Below are positions 7,410 to 16,889 of a stretch of DNA of 64,000 nt, piece by piece. Both the position numbers and the translations under genes were made by a program. Source of the DNA: an uncultured Saprospiraceae bacterium (GTDB lineage Bacteria; Bacteroidota; Bacteroidia; Chitinophagales; Saprospiraceae); NCBI GenBank assembly GCA_937921775.1, contig CAKZUK010000061.1, positions 1 through 64,000 on the forward strand, read 5' to 3'. Each line of letters starts with the position of its first letter. Position 1 is the stretch's first letter. Below the pieces are notes generated by a model that was not told the origin of the DNA, made no database searches, and saw only the letters and a list, made by a program, of their open reading frames with translations.

Positions 7410-10226
7410 TTATCGAGTTAAGTATACAGAACGATTCCGTTCCAACTCTCTAAAGAAAGGATCTTTCAAGTCTTTAATAAAGTGAATCGCTTCTCCAGTA
7501 GATTTCATCTCAGGTCCCAGGTTCTTATCTACGTTAGGGAACTTATCAAATGAAAATACTGGAACCTTAATGGCGTAACCATCTAGTTCCTTTTTGATAT
7601 CAAAGTCAGATAATTTGTGCGTACCAATCATCACTTGTGTTGCAATTTTTAAGTAAGGTACTTTGTAAGCTTTTGCAATGAAAGGTGTTGTACGAGAAGC
7701 TCTTGGGTTTGCCTCGATTACATATACCTTTTCACCTTTTATAGCAAATTGAATATTGATCAAACCTTTGATGCGAAGTGCAAGAGCTAGCTGCTTTGTA
7801 TACTTTTTCATTTGGTCCAGTACATCATCCGACAAACTGTAAGTTGGCAATAATGCATTACTGTCGCCAGAGTGAATACCTGCTGGTTCTACGTGCTCCA
7901 TGATTCCCATGATGTGTACGTCTTCACCATCGCAAATGGCATCTATCTCCGCTTCTTTTGCTCGTTCAAGGAATTGATCAATCAGTACTTTATTGTCAGG
8001 TAAGTGTTTGAAGATACTGAGTACATGTCGCTCCAGTTCATCATCGTTAATCACGATACGCATGCGTTGACCACCGAGTACATAAGATGGGCGAACGAGT
8101 ACAGGATAAGTAACACGATTTGCAATTGCAATCGCGTCTTCTATATCATCAGCCACACCATATTCAGGGTAAGGAATGTCTAATTCTTTGAGTAGGTTAG
8201 AAAATGCGCCGCGATCTTCTGCAAGGTCCATTGATTTGAAGTCTGACCCAAAAATCTTGATACCGTTATTATGAAATTGCTCTGCCAATTTTAAAGCAGT
8301 TTGGCCACCTAACTGAACGATTACACCTTCTGGTTTTTCTAGTTCAATAATCTCTTTGATGTGTTCCCAGTAAACTGGTTCGAAGTATAATTTATCTGCA
8401 ATGTCAAAATCAGTAGAAACTGTTTCAGGATTACAATTGATCATGATCGCTTCATAGCCAGCTTCTTTAATAGCAAGCAAGCCGTGTACACAACAGTAGT
8501 CAAATTCAATTCCTTGACCAATTCGGTTTGGACCAGATCCCAGAACAATGATTTTCTTTTTATCACTAGGAATACTTTCATTCTCAGTATCAAAAGTAGA
8601 ATAGTAGTAAGGTGTTTTTGCTTCAAATTCTGCAGCGCAGGTATCTACTAACTTGTAAGTTCTACGGATGTCTAGTTTTTTTCGATGGCGGGTAACTTCT
8701 CTTTCACTGATACGAAGTAACCAAGCAATCTGTGCATCCGAATATCCTACTTCTTTCAGTTCTCTGAAAAAGTCGGAAGGAATATCTTCTGCTACATTGT
8801 ACCGGATCAAACGTTCTTCCATTTTTACCAAGCGCTTAATCTGCGTGATAAACCAAGGATCAATTAATGTTAGTTTGTGAACGGTCTTCGCCGGAACGCC
8901 TAATCGAAGCGCATCTTTCACTCGGTAAATTCGATCATCACTTACCTTCTCCAAACGCTCCATGATATCGGAAGTTCGAATCCATTCTTTCTTATCCGCT
9001 CCAAGCCCTGTTCTATTGTTTTCCTGAGATTGACAAGCCTTCTGAAGTGCTTCCAGAAAGTTTCGGCCAATAGCCATCACCTCACCTACTGACTTCATCT
9101 GCAAGCCTAGTCGGTGATCCGCTCCAGCAAATTTTGCAAAATTCCAACGAGGCATTTTTACAATCACATAATCGAGCGTAGGCTCGAACATGGCGGAAGT
9201 CGTTTCAGTAATCTGATTCTTTAATTCATCTAAGTTATAACCGAGTGCTAATTTGGCAGCAATTTTTGCAATTGGATATCCAGTTGCTTTACTCGCTAAT
9301 GCAGAAGATCTTGATACCCTTGGGTTGATCTCAATGACAATCAATTCTTCTGTTTCTGGGTTTTGCGCAAATTGGACATTACAGCCTCCAGCAAAATTCC
9401 CCATTGAGCGCATTAAAGTAATGGCTTGAGATCTCATCTCTTGGTAGGCGGTATCTGAAAGAGTCATTGCAGGTGCCACTGTAATACTATCACCTGTGTG
9501 GATTCCCATAGGGTCCAAGTTTTCTACCGTACAAATAATGACTACATTATTATTGCTGTCTCTCAGTAGTTCTAGCTCGAATTCTTTCCATCCCAATACG
9601 GCCTTATCTATTAGCACTTCATGGGTTGGTGAAGCATTTAGTCCTCTTCTAAGGGCTTCGTCAAATTCCTCAGGCTTCATAACAAAACCTCCTCCTGTTC
9701 CTCCCAATGTATAGGAAGGTCTTATTACAAGCGGAAAACCAATTTCTTGAGCAGCTTCCATCCCTTCCAAAAAGGAGTTGGCAATTTTTGAAGGAGCAGA
9801 TCCAAGATTTAGCGATGTACAATGATTTTTGAAAGCTTCTCTATTTTCGGCTAATTCGATTGCATCGAGATCGACCCCTACCATGCGAACATTATACTTT
9901 TCCCAGACACCTTGTGCACCAGCTTCAATAGCTAAGTTAAGGGCAGTTTGTCCACCCATAGTCGGGAGTACCGCGTCAATTTGGCGTTCTTCTAATATTT
10001 GGATAATACTTTCTACTGTAAGGGGGAGTAGGTAAATGTGCTCAGCCGTTACAGGATCAGTCATGATAGTTGCAGGATTAGAATTGATTAGGCTAACCTC
10101 AACCCCTTCTTCTCTGAGTGAGCGAGCAGCTTGAGTTCCAGAATAATCAAATTCACAGGCTTGACCAATAACGATAGGTCCGCTACCTATAATTAGGACG
10201 GATTTGATGGAAATATCTTTTGGCAT
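7410..10226 (-). CDS. carB: Carbamoyl-phosphate synthase large subunit
   Basis: CarB makes carbamoyl phosphate from bicarbonate, ammonia (channelled from CarA) and two ATP, feeding pyrimidine and arginine synthesis. The 938-aa protein shows both ATP-grasp halves: the N-terminal one opens with SVLIIGSGPIVIGQACEFDY and carries RPSYTLGGTGGG (about 170-181); the second opens with IIVLGSGPNRIGQGIEFDYC (about 557-576) and carries RPSYVLGGQRMRIV. IEINPRVSRSSALASKATG and IEANPRASRTTPFIAK are the metal-binding ends of the two sites. The protein stops shortly after the second ATP-grasp domain (LKDPFFRELERNRSVYLTR), so the C-terminal MGS-type allosteric domain present in the 1073-aa E. coli enzyme is missing. 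No carA is in this window. The gene is monocistronic as far as visible. Confidence 0.98.
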   Translation of the reverse strand: MPKDISIKSVLIIGSGPIVIGQACEFDYSGTQAARSLREEGVEVSLINSNPATIMTDPVTAEHIYLLPLTVESIIQILEERQIDAVLPTMGGQTALNLAIEAGAQGVWEKYNVRMVGVDLDAIELAENREAFKNHCTSLNLGSAPSKIANSFLEGMEAAQEIGFPLVIRPSYTLGGTGGGFVMKPEEFDEALRRGLNASPTHEVLIDKAVLGWKEFELELLRDSNNNVVIICTVENLDPMGIHTGDSITVAPAMTLSDTAYQEMRSQAITLMRSMGNFAGGCNVQFAQNPETEELIVIEINPRVSRSSALASKATGYPIAKIAAKLALGYNLDELKNQITETTSAMFEPTLDYVIVKMPRWNFAKFAGADHRLGLQMKSVGEVMAIGRNFLEALQKACQSQENNRTGLGADKKEWIRTSDIMERLEKVSDDRIYRVKDALRLGVPAKTVHKLTLIDPWFITQIKRLVKMEERLIRYNVAEDIPSDFFRELKEVGYSDAQIAWLLRISEREVTRHRKKLDIRRTYKLVDTCAAEFEAKTPYYYSTFDTENESIPSDKKKIIVLGSGPNRIGQGIEFDYCCVHGLLAIKEAGYEAIMINCNPETVSTDFDIADKLYFEPVYWEHIKEIIELEKPEGVIVQLGGQTALKLAEQFHNNGIKIFGSDFKSMDLAEDRGAFSNLLKELDIPYPEYGVADDIEDAIAIANRVTYPVLVRPSYVLGGQRMRIVINDDELERHVLSIFKHLPDNKVLIDQFLERAKEAEIDAICDGEDVHIMGIMEHVEPAGIHSGDSNALLPTYSLSDDVLDQMKKYTKQLALALRIKGLINIQFAIKGEKVYVIEANPRASRTTPFIAKAYKVPYLKIATQVMIGTHKLSDFDIKKELDGYAIKVPVFSFDKFPNVDKNLGPEMKSTGEAIHFIKDLKDPFFRELERNRSVYLTR

Positions 10227-10301
10227 TGATGAGTGGAAGTTAAAAGACGTTTAGAGAATTCTTAGAGGTACTTTGAAATCGTGCTGGGGCATAATTGCAT
10301 G

Positions 10302-10325
10302 GTAACTTAATTTTGGCCTAGCACT
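10302..10325. repeat. 24-bp exact repeat, copy A
   Basis: A 24-base sequence beginning gtaacttaattttgg and ending cctagcact occurs here and, identically, at 34676-34699. This copy is about 75 bases upstream of the carB start and lies in antisense orientation to carB. Such a long exact match in intergenic DNA is not expected by chance in 64 kb. Confidence 0.85.
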
Positions 10326-10356
10326 ATTGAGTGTCCTCTCATTTAGTTTCGTGGCG

Positions 10357-10364
10357 CAAAAATA
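10357..10364 (-). promoter_or_regulatory. Candidate -7 box for carB
   Basis: On the minus strand the octamer TATTTTTG fits the Bacteroidota -7 consensus TAnnTTTG. It would give a leader of about 125 bases containing the 24-bp repeat. No good -33 TTTG is seen at the usual spacing, so support is modest. Confidence 0.3.
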
Positions 10365-10420
10365 AGACAGGATTGATTGTAAAAAGAGTATTTGCAAATG
10401 AATTTTAAAAAAAAACGAAA

Positions 10421-10533
10421 GAATTAGAATGGCACTGTATGATGCGAGGGAATTAGAATGGGAATCGAAATTAGAATTAGAATTAGAATGCACATGAAAT
10501 GCGGAGCTCCGCGATAGAAGAGTATTCTAATTC
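10421..10533. repeat. GAATTA-rich inverted intergenic repeat (copy 1)
   Basis: The gap between carB and the lipoprotein gene holds repeated gaattagaat units (10421-10430, about 10450-10459 and 10470-10489), then a 12-base palindrome gcggagctccgc at 10501-10512, then the inverted unit attctaattc at 10524-10533. The arms 10480-10489 and 10524-10533 pair around the palindrome. The unit order gggaatcgaaattagaatta matches the reverse complement of the element at 29991-30119. Confidence 0.7.
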
Positions 10534-10540
10534 CTCAAGT

Positions 10541-11230
10541 CTACTCACTCACCTCAATATCAATAGGCGCCGTATAGTATTCCAAAACAGCAAAGCTGCT
10601 TCGATTGGTTTCATCTTTACGGACTCTATTCTTTCGAACTAGATAAAGCTTTCCTTCTCCAGCAGTCAAAGCACTCAGCTTTTCAGAAGGAATGTTGATT
10701 TGAGCTCCTTCAGTAGGGCCTTTGAGTACAGTATTGGTGGTTCTGTTGTTTCCATCACTAAAGAGGCAAATGACACTTTCTTGATCAGTAAGAGCTTCAC
10801 CTTCCCAAGTGAGTGTGACTCCTTTTGATTTGCTAACAAGTCCTTTTGTTGCCAAGTTTTTCATAGACGAAAAAGAAAAGGACTGTGATTCCTTCTGTCC
10901 TTTGTCGTTGATGAAGCTGAAGACTAAATTTTTTGAAGGAAAATCACCAGTAGTATTCAGGACATATCGTTGGTTGGCATCGCTTAGTTTTTTGAAAGCC
11001 ATTTCCTTATTATTGAAAAATACGCCGGAATAGATTTTGGCTGCTGCATTTTCTAAGCTATCACCTTGGCGGAAAGTTGCTTCCGTTTTTAACTCTTTCT
11101 CTTCTTCTAAATAGCGTAGATAATAGCTGGAACTAATAAACGAGACTTTAGGAGAACTAGGTTTTTGATCTGCTTTGCAGGCAAAAAAGAGGAATAAAGC
11201 AAAAAATGGAATGATATAAAGCGATTTCAT
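10541..11230 (-). CDS. Putative lipoprotein of unknown function
   Basis: The start is set at the internal ATG at 11230 (MKSLYIIPFFALFLFFACKAD), which gives a proper lipoprotein signal peptide with lipobox FFAC, rather than the seven codons further upstream. The mature protein of about 210 residues is hydrophilic and likely beta-rich, with no domain I recognise. A region near SVICLFSDGNNRTTNTVLKG resembles Ig-like strand patterns, but this is weak. Being a lipoprotein it should be anchored to the inner or outer membrane. It is divergent from the SerA-like gene; the GAATTA repeat lies at its 3' side, between it and carB. Confidence 0.7.
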   Translation of the reverse strand: MKSLYIIPFFALFLFFACKADQKPSSPKVSFISSSYYLRYLEEEKELKTEATFRQGDSLENAAAKIYSGVFFNNKEMAFKKLSDANQRYVLNTTGDFPSKNLVFSFINDKGQKESQSFSFSSMKNLATKGLVSKSKGVTLTWEGEALTDQESVICLFSDGNNRTTNTVLKGPTEGAQINIPSEKLSALTAGEGKLYLVRKNRVRKDETNRSSFAVLEYYTAPIDIEVSE

Positions 11231-11378
11231 ATAAGAGAATTGAAAGGACATCGTTAAATTAATTCTTGCAAAGTTAGCAATTTCAGCCTCAAGACCTACC
11301 TCTTTGATAGGCTTGTAAATTGAAAACGAAAATTACTTCTACCACTCAAATTGTGTCTACCATTGAAATTGAATTTAC

Positions 11379-11386
11379 TACCTTTG
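11379..11386 (+). promoter_or_regulatory. Candidate -7 box for the SerA-like gene
   Basis: TACCTTTG fits the Bacteroidota -7 consensus TAnnTTTG, about 120 bases before the ATG at 11508. A -33 element at normal spacing is not evident. Confidence 0.3.
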
Positions 11387-11507
11387 TATTCTTGTAGAAG
11401 TTTGACAAGAAGTAGCTGGCTCCAAATAGATAACAAATAAAGGCTTGGATTTCGAAAAGACTAAATCATAGCGTCACTGCAATTGCCACTGAAACTGCCA
11501 TTGAATT

Positions 11508-12455
11508 ATGAAAAAGGTATTAATTACAGATGGGGTACATCCAATAATGATAGATGAATTTACGTCTGCGGGCTATGACTGTGATTATCAACCAGATATA
11601 AAGTTGGAGCGGGTTCATGAAATCGTGGGCGACTACGTGGGGATGATTATTAATTCAAAAATCAAGCTTGATAAAAGGATGTTAGACAATGCTAATCAAC
11701 TTACTTTTGTAGGTCGTTTAGGCTCAGGGATGGAGATCATCGATCTAAAATATGCCGCAAAAAAAAATGTAGCGATATATGGTGCACCTGAGGGAAACTG
11801 TAACGCAGTTGGCGAACATTCGCTAGGGATGTTACTTGCTTTGGCTAATAACCTGAATCGTGCAGACAGAGAGGTGCGAAAAAAAATATGGAGAAGAGAA
11901 GCAAATCGCGGATTTGAACTCTTAGGAAAAACGGTCGGTATTGTTGGCTTCGGTCATACTGGTGTCAGTTTTACAAAAAAATTAGAAGGAATGGGAGTAA
12001 ACGTGCTAGCATACGATAAGTATAAGAAGCACTATGTCGATCCATATCGTTATGTGACCGAAGTTAATTTGGAAAGATTACAAAAGGAAAGCGACATTAT
12101 AAGCTTTCATCTTCCCCTTTCTGAAGAAACGCATCACTTTGTAGATGAGGACTTTATTAAAACTTGTAAAGATGGAGTTATTCTGATCAATACCTCTCGA
12201 GGACAGGTTATCAAAACCGATGCTCTAATCTCAAATCTAAATAGTGGAAAGGTAGCTGGCGCTTGCCTTGATGTATTTGAAAACGAAAAGCCGAATACTT
12301 TTACTTCAAAAGAAAATCAGAGCTATGCTCAGTTGTATGCTTTCGAACAGGTGGTGCTGACGCCACACGTGGCAGGCTGGACCCTAGAGTCAAAAAAACG
12401 ATTAGCTACAGTGCTGCTGAAAAAGATTTTGAAGAAGGACTTTAGAAAGGACTAA
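11508..12455 (+). CDS. D-isomer 2-hydroxyacid dehydrogenase, SerA-like
   Basis: The 315-aa protein has the NAD-binding Rossmann signature VGIVGFGHTGVSF (about 143-155). The usual catalytic set of the family is present: Arg in INTSRGQVIKTDALI, Glu in LDVFENEKPN and His in VLTPHVAGWT. FVGRLGSGMEIIDLKYA near residue 75 is the substrate-loop region typical of phosphoglycerate dehydrogenase-type enzymes. It is shorter than full SerA and lacks the C-terminal ACT domain, so it matches the about 310-aa PGDH-like group common in Bacteroidota. Likely reaction: NAD-dependent oxidation of 3-phosphoglycerate for serine synthesis, or reduction of a related 2-keto acid. No serC or serB lies nearby, so the exact substrate is uncertain. 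A terminator-like hairpin follows at 12526. Confidence 0.88.
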   Translation: MKKVLITDGVHPIMIDEFTSAGYDCDYQPDIKLERVHEIVGDYVGMIINSKIKLDKRMLDNANQLTFVGRLGSGMEIIDLKYAAKKNVAIYGAPEGNCNAVGEHSLGMLLALANNLNRADREVRKKIWRREANRGFELLGKTVGIVGFGHTGVSFTKKLEGMGVNVLAYDKYKKHYVDPYRYVTEVNLERLQKESDIISFHLPLSEETHHFVDEDFIKTCKDGVILINTSRGQVIKTDALISNLNSGKVAGACLDVFENEKPNTFTSKENQSYAQLYAFEQVVLTPHVAGWTLESKKRLATVLLKKILKKDFRKD

Positions 12456-12525
12456 TTGGCGACATCCCATTGCCATCCTATTGTCATAATATACCGATTT
12501 TAAATTCAGACTTTTAAAAAAAGAC

Positions 12526-12569
12526 GAAAAATAGTAATCTCTTGATAAACAGAAGATTACTTGTTTTTC
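12526..12569 (+). terminator. Probable rho-independent terminator after the SerA-like gene
   Basis: The arms agtaatct (12533-12540) and agattact (12554-12561) pair with a 13-base loop; an outer gaaaaa/tttttc helix extends the stem and supplies a U-rich 3' side. It lies about 70 bases after the stop codon. Confidence 0.55.
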
Positions 12570-12774
12570 ATCTTCAATTATTGAACAATTTTCTGAATTT
12601 AAGAATTTAGAAACCTGACTTATTTACTTAATCCGGCAATGTAATACATAGTTAAATAAATAACTTGTGTTCATAAAGTAGTTCAAGGACCACTTTATCA
12701 TCTACTTAGGGTGTCGCAAAAAAATAATTTCAAGCCCAATCGGTTTTAATTTTAATTACAAACATTAAATAATC

Positions 12775-12808
12775 AAACCATATGAAAACTACCAATTTCA
12801 TATGGTTT
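12775..12808. repeat. Perfect 13-bp inverted repeat
   Basis: The arms aaaccatatgaaa (12775-12787) and tttcatatggttt (12796-12808) are exact inverse complements around an 8-base loop. No T-run follows, so it is more likely an operator-like site or structured leader than a terminator. It lies about 310 bases before the receptor start. Confidence 0.65.
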
Positions 12809-13117
12809 CTACTGAAAAGAGACGAAGCGAATACCCGGAAATTACGAATTGGAGACACAGACTTGGTAAGGCGACTAGACAGTTGAACGACACTTAAGGA
12901 ACTAAGCTATTTCAATCTGTCAAAACACAGACAAAGGCACAGAGGTTTTTCTTTGATAAATCTGTTAATTTTCTTAACATTGTGCCTCATTTTTTTTGCG
13001 AATCTAAACTGACTTTTTCAAGCTTTTGATTGTAAGTGCTAAATGCATATCATTTGCCACTCAAAATCAAAAACTTTAAACAAGTTTTTAACGTCAATTT
13101 TTTTAAAACAAATTTAT

Positions 13118-16100
13118 ATGGCACGTTATTTTTTACTCACACTGGTTTTTGCTTTAACCAGTACAATAACCTTTGCCCAACAAACCTCTCTCGCAGGTAA
13201 AATCACCGATGGTGAAAGCGGAGAAGAACTGATTGGGGCAAACGTTACTTTGTACAAAGGAGGTGTACTGTCTACCGGGGCAAGTACAGATTTCACAGGT
13301 AACTACAGTATCAATGTAGATCCCGGTAACTATGATGTAGAAGTTTCCTACATAGGATACTCAGCTACAAGAATTACAGATGTAGTTATTAAGTCAGGTC
13401 AAGCCAATAAGCTAGATGTTCAACTAGGAGCAGGTGGACCAGGTCTAAACCTTGACGAAATTGTAATAACGGAATTTAAAGTTCCACTAATCGAGCAAGA
13501 TAATACGACGCAAGGTGGTATTAAAACTGCTGAGGAAATTTCAAGACTTCCAACTAAAAACATCGGAGCATTAGCAGCTTCTACTGCAGGGCTTTCACAG
13601 CTTGATGAAGGAGATGCTATCTCTGTAAGAGGTTCTAGATCAAATGGAACAGATGTGTATGTTGATGGTATTCGTGTAAACGCGAATGCGGTTCAATCAA
13701 CTGACATTGAACAGTTGCAAGTAATCACCGGTGGTATTCCTGCCAACTATGGTGACGTAACGGGTGGTGTAATCTCTATTACCACCAAAGGCCCTTCTTC
13801 AACTTTCTCAGGGGGAGTCGAAGTAGAGACTTCTGAATATTTAGATGAATATGGTTACAATGACTTTAGAGCTTTTATTAGTGGACCAATCTTGAGAAAG
13901 AAATCAGGTGAATCTATTATAGGTTTCCGTTTTTCTGCGAGTTATATTGCTCGTAAAGATGATGACGCTCCAGCTACTGATGTATTTGTCATTAATGACG
14001 ATAAATTAGCAGAGATAGAAGCAAACCCAATCGAGCGAGTTGGTGAAGGAAAAGTTGCTGCAGCTGAACGTTTGACAAGTGAAGATGTATCTGCTCAAGG
14101 ATTTCGTCCTAACGAAGAATCTGCAATCCTAAACATAACTGGTAAGATTGATGCACGACTTAGTAAGAACGTAGATATTACGCTAACGGGTGCTTACGTT
14201 GACCAGCAAAATAAATTTACACCTGCTGCAAGCTGGCGTTTAATGAACACGCATAATAATCCGACCAACTATACGGACAGATACAGAGGTAACATTCGTT
14301 TCCGTCACCGTTTAGGTGGAGGTGTTAATGTTGAAGACGGTGAAGAAGCAGCTAAGAAGGCTTCATTTATCCAAAATGCACAATATATTCTACAATTTGG
14401 ATATGAGCAGGGTAAAGTAACTAGATATGATCCTCGCCATGAGGACCGATTCTTTGACTACGGTCATGTTGGGTCATTTGGTTATGAATGGAATCCTGCC
14501 ATCAATACAGAGATCGTGTTTGATCCGATCACAGGAGTACCTACAGCGGTGTCAAATCATGTAGATTATTCTCAAACGTATACGGGCTATGACCCAACGA
14601 CTGCAGCTAACCCAGTGTTAGCCAATTTTAATAATATTGCAGATGTTTCAAATGAGAATGACTTCGCAATACGAAATGGAGAGTATGATACTGACGTGAA
14701 TATTTACGATGATTTTCATACGACTGCTGGTGTTGTTTACAATCAGTATAATAAATCTCAAAGTGATTTGTACACTGGTAATGCCAGCGTATCATTTGAC
14801 TTGTTACCTGGTGGTTCTGACAAAGGACGTCACTCGATTCAGGTTGGATTGACATATGAGCAACGATTTGATCGTAACTTCTTCCTAGCCCCTTTCGGTC
14901 TTTGGGAAGTAGCTCGTCAGTCAGCCAATGATCGACATATTCTCGGTATTGATACAACAAACATTATAGGCATGATTGATACCTTCGGTCAATCGATTCC
15001 TCAATTCGGTACTTCAATCGTAACACCTAGTGACTTACGTTTTTACAAAAGAGTTCGAGATGTCAATAATGTATCTTTAAACGATTATGTAAATGTTCAA
15101 AACTTTAATCCAGATCAACTGTCTTTAGACATGTTTGCTCCTGCAGAATTATCTGCATTCAATAATCTGATTGATTATTACGGATACGATCACACCGGAC
15201 AGAAATTACCTAATAGTGTAACTTTTGATGATTTCTTCTCTGCTAAAGACGAAGATGGCGTTCGATCTTTCTTGGTTCCTGCTAACCAGCCTAACTACTT
15301 GGCCGTTTATATACAGGATAAGTTTACATTTAAAGATGTCATCTTACGTTTAGGTGTACGTGTGGATCGATACGATGCGAACACTAAGATCATGAAAGAC
15401 CCTTACTCTCTTTATGAGATTAACAATGCTAACGAATTCTTTACAAATGGAGAAGAACTACCTGGTGCAATTGAAGGCGATTACAAAGTGTATCTTGAAG
15501 GCGACAATTCTTCAGTAGTTAAGGCATTTAGAGATGGAGATACTTGGTACGACAAAAATGGAACTCAAGTTAATAGTGGAACTTTAATTTTTGGTGGTGA
15601 GCCAGTATTCCCTTCTCTAAAGAGAAAGGAATTATCTATTAAGGATGATGGTTATGATACCAGCAATTCTTTTGAAGATTACAAACCACAGATTAACGTA
15701 ATGCCTCGTTTAGCATTTTCATTCCCTATTTCTGATGCAGCCAATTTCTTTGCACATTATGATATCCTAGTGCAACGACCACAAAGTAATAACTTAGTAA
15801 CACCATTGGACTACTACTATTTTTATGACCAACGTGCTCCTGAGAATAATGCAAGTCTTCGTCCTGAACGAACAGTTGACTATGAAGTTGGTTTCCAACA
15901 GAAATTGTCAAACTCTTCTGCTTTGAAGATTGCAGCTTACTACAAGGAAATGCGTGATATGATTCAGTTGAGAACTTACCTACACGTACCAGTAATTGGT
16001 AGCTACACTTCCTTTGGCAACCTTGATTTTGGTACTGTAAAAGGTTTTACACTACAATATGATTTGAGAAGAACAGGTAACATTCAAGCTTCTGTAAACT

Positions 16101-16735
16101 ATACCCTCCAATTTGCGGAAGGTACAGGATCTGATGCTGAATCACAGCGTGGTTTAACTACAAGAGGAAACCTTCGTTACTTGTATCCATTAAACTTTGA
16201 TGAACGTCACCGTATCGTGACTTCTGTAGATTATAGATATGCTTCTGGTAAGAAATACAATGGACCAAGATGGTTTGGTAAAGATATTTTTGCTAGAACA
16301 GGAATTAACATACAGGCAGTGACCGTTTCAGGTCGTCCATATACAGTTACAGAAGTTCCTTCTCGTTTAGGAGGTGCAGGTACAGTAGGTGCGATCAATG
16401 GAGCACGTAAGCCATGGAACGTTACAGTTAATGGAAGAATAGATAAAACATTTGAGTTGAATAAGCCTAAAGATGGTAAGCGACCATTAAGTCTGAATGT
16501 ATTTTTCCGTGTACAGAATCTATTTGACTTCAGAAATGTTGTCAATGTTTATTCTGCTACTGGTTCTCCAGATGATGATGGATTTATTAGCTCTAATTTG
16601 GGTGCTGATGCTTTATCTTTTATTCCTGAATCAAAGACTCAGTCATACCTTGATTCTTATAGCTGGAGGGTATTGAATCCTAATAATTACACGCTCCCTA
16701 GAAGAATGTACGTTGGTGCATCTTTCTTCTTTTAG
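13118..16735 (+). CDS. TonB-dependent outer-membrane receptor with CarboxypepD_reg domain
   Basis: The start is placed at the ATG at 13118, which gives a clean signal peptide (MARYFLLTLVFALTSTITFAQ); the 25 codons further upstream would bury it. The protein of about 1205 aa has an N-terminal carboxypeptidase-regulatory-like domain (about 22-105: SLAGKITDGESGEELIGANV through YDVEVSYIGYSAT), a plug domain (about 125-235, with ISVRGSRSNGTDVYVDGIRV and PANYGDVTGGVISITTKG), and a long beta-barrel ending in an aromatic residue (MYVGASFFF). It is a TonB-ExbBD-powered importer or surface platform in the outer membrane. There is no SusD partner; instead it is followed by a secreted giant protein and a PorV/PorQ-like protein, suggesting a role linked to secretion or surface display. 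The ligand is unknown. Confidence 0.93.
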   Translation: MARYFLLTLVFALTSTITFAQQTSLAGKITDGESGEELIGANVTLYKGGVLSTGASTDFTGNYSINVDPGNYDVEVSYIGYSATRITDVVIKSGQANKLDVQLGAGGPGLNLDEIVITEFKVPLIEQDNTTQGGIKTAEEISRLPTKNIGALAASTAGLSQLDEGDAISVRGSRSNGTDVYVDGIRVNANAVQSTDIEQLQVITGGIPANYGDVTGGVISITTKGPSSTFSGGVEVETSEYLDEYGYNDFRAFISGPILRKKSGESIIGFRFSASYIARKDDDAPATDVFVINDDKLAEIEANPIERVGEGKVAAAERLTSEDVSAQGFRPNEESAILNITGKIDARLSKNVDITLTGAYVDQQNKFTPAASWRLMNTHNNPTNYTDRYRGNIRFRHRLGGGVNVEDGEEAAKKASFIQNAQYILQFGYEQGKVTRYDPRHEDRFFDYGHVGSFGYEWNPAINTEIVFDPITGVPTAVSNHVDYSQTYTGYDPTTAANPVLANFNNIADVSNENDFAIRNGEYDTDVNIYDDFHTTAGVVYNQYNKSQSDLYTGNASVSFDLLPGGSDKGRHSIQVGLTYEQRFDRNFFLAPFGLWEVARQSANDRHILGIDTTNIIGMIDTFGQSIPQFGTSIVTPSDLRFYKRVRDVNNVSLNDYVNVQNFNPDQLSLDMFAPAELSAFNNLIDYYGYDHTGQKLPNSVTFDDFFSAKDEDGVRSFLVPANQPNYLAVYIQDKFTFKDVILRLGVRVDRYDANTKIMKDPYSLYEINNANEFFTNGEELPGAIEGDYKVYLEGDNSSVVKAFRDGDTWYDKNGTQVNSGTLIFGGEPVFPSLKRKELSIKDDGYDTSNSFEDYKPQINVMPRLAFSFPISDAANFFAHYDILVQRPQSNNLVTPLDYYYFYDQRAPENNASLRPERTVDYEVGFQQKLSNSSALKIAAYYKEMRDMIQLRTYLHVPVIGSYTSFGNLDFGTVKGFTLQYDLRRTGNIQASVNYTLQFAEGTGSDAESQRGLTTRGNLRYLYPLNFDERHRIVTSVDYRYASGKKYNGPRWFGKDIFARTGINIQAVTVSGRPYTVTEVPSRLGGAGTVGAINGARKPWNVTVNGRIDKTFELNKPKDGKRPLSLNVFFRVQNLFDFRNVVNVYSATGSPDDDGFISSNLGADALSFIPESKTQSYLDSYSWRVLNPNNYTLPRRMYVGASFFF

Positions 16736-16889
16736 TGTCAACAAAAAAAGTAAACAACATTTTTAAATTGTTTTGTGTTAGATTTTTTGAAAAAAAAGTA
16801 GAAATACATAAACAACTATATTAAAAGAATGCGGGGTTTATTTTTTGAATAACACTTATTTTAATTAAGAAATTTTAAAAATAATAGAT

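Larger units (their letters stand above)
12456..13117. other. Long intergenic region upstream of the TonB-dependent receptor
   Basis: These 662 bases hold the hairpin at 12526-12569, the 13-bp inverted repeat at 12775-12808, and otherwise AT-rich DNA. A Bacteroidota-like translation start context (aaaccatatgaaa at 12775) opens a frame of only 34 codons, which I do not call a gene. The length suggests a regulated promoter with an extended leader for the receptor gene. Confidence 0.5.

Noticed and set aside
8975-8990. tRNA T-loop-like gttcgaatcc
   Set aside because: It lies within carB coding sequence and no cloverleaf can be built around it.
10251-10493. 80-codon minus-strand frame starting MHSNSNSNFDSHSN
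   Set aside because: The Ser-Asn repeats are only the translation of the GAATTA intergenic repeat; no gene is supported.
12782-12886. 34-codon frame beginning MKTTNFIWFLLKRDEANTRK
   Set aside because: It starts in a good context, but lies on the palindrome, has no homology I recognise and is too short to support.
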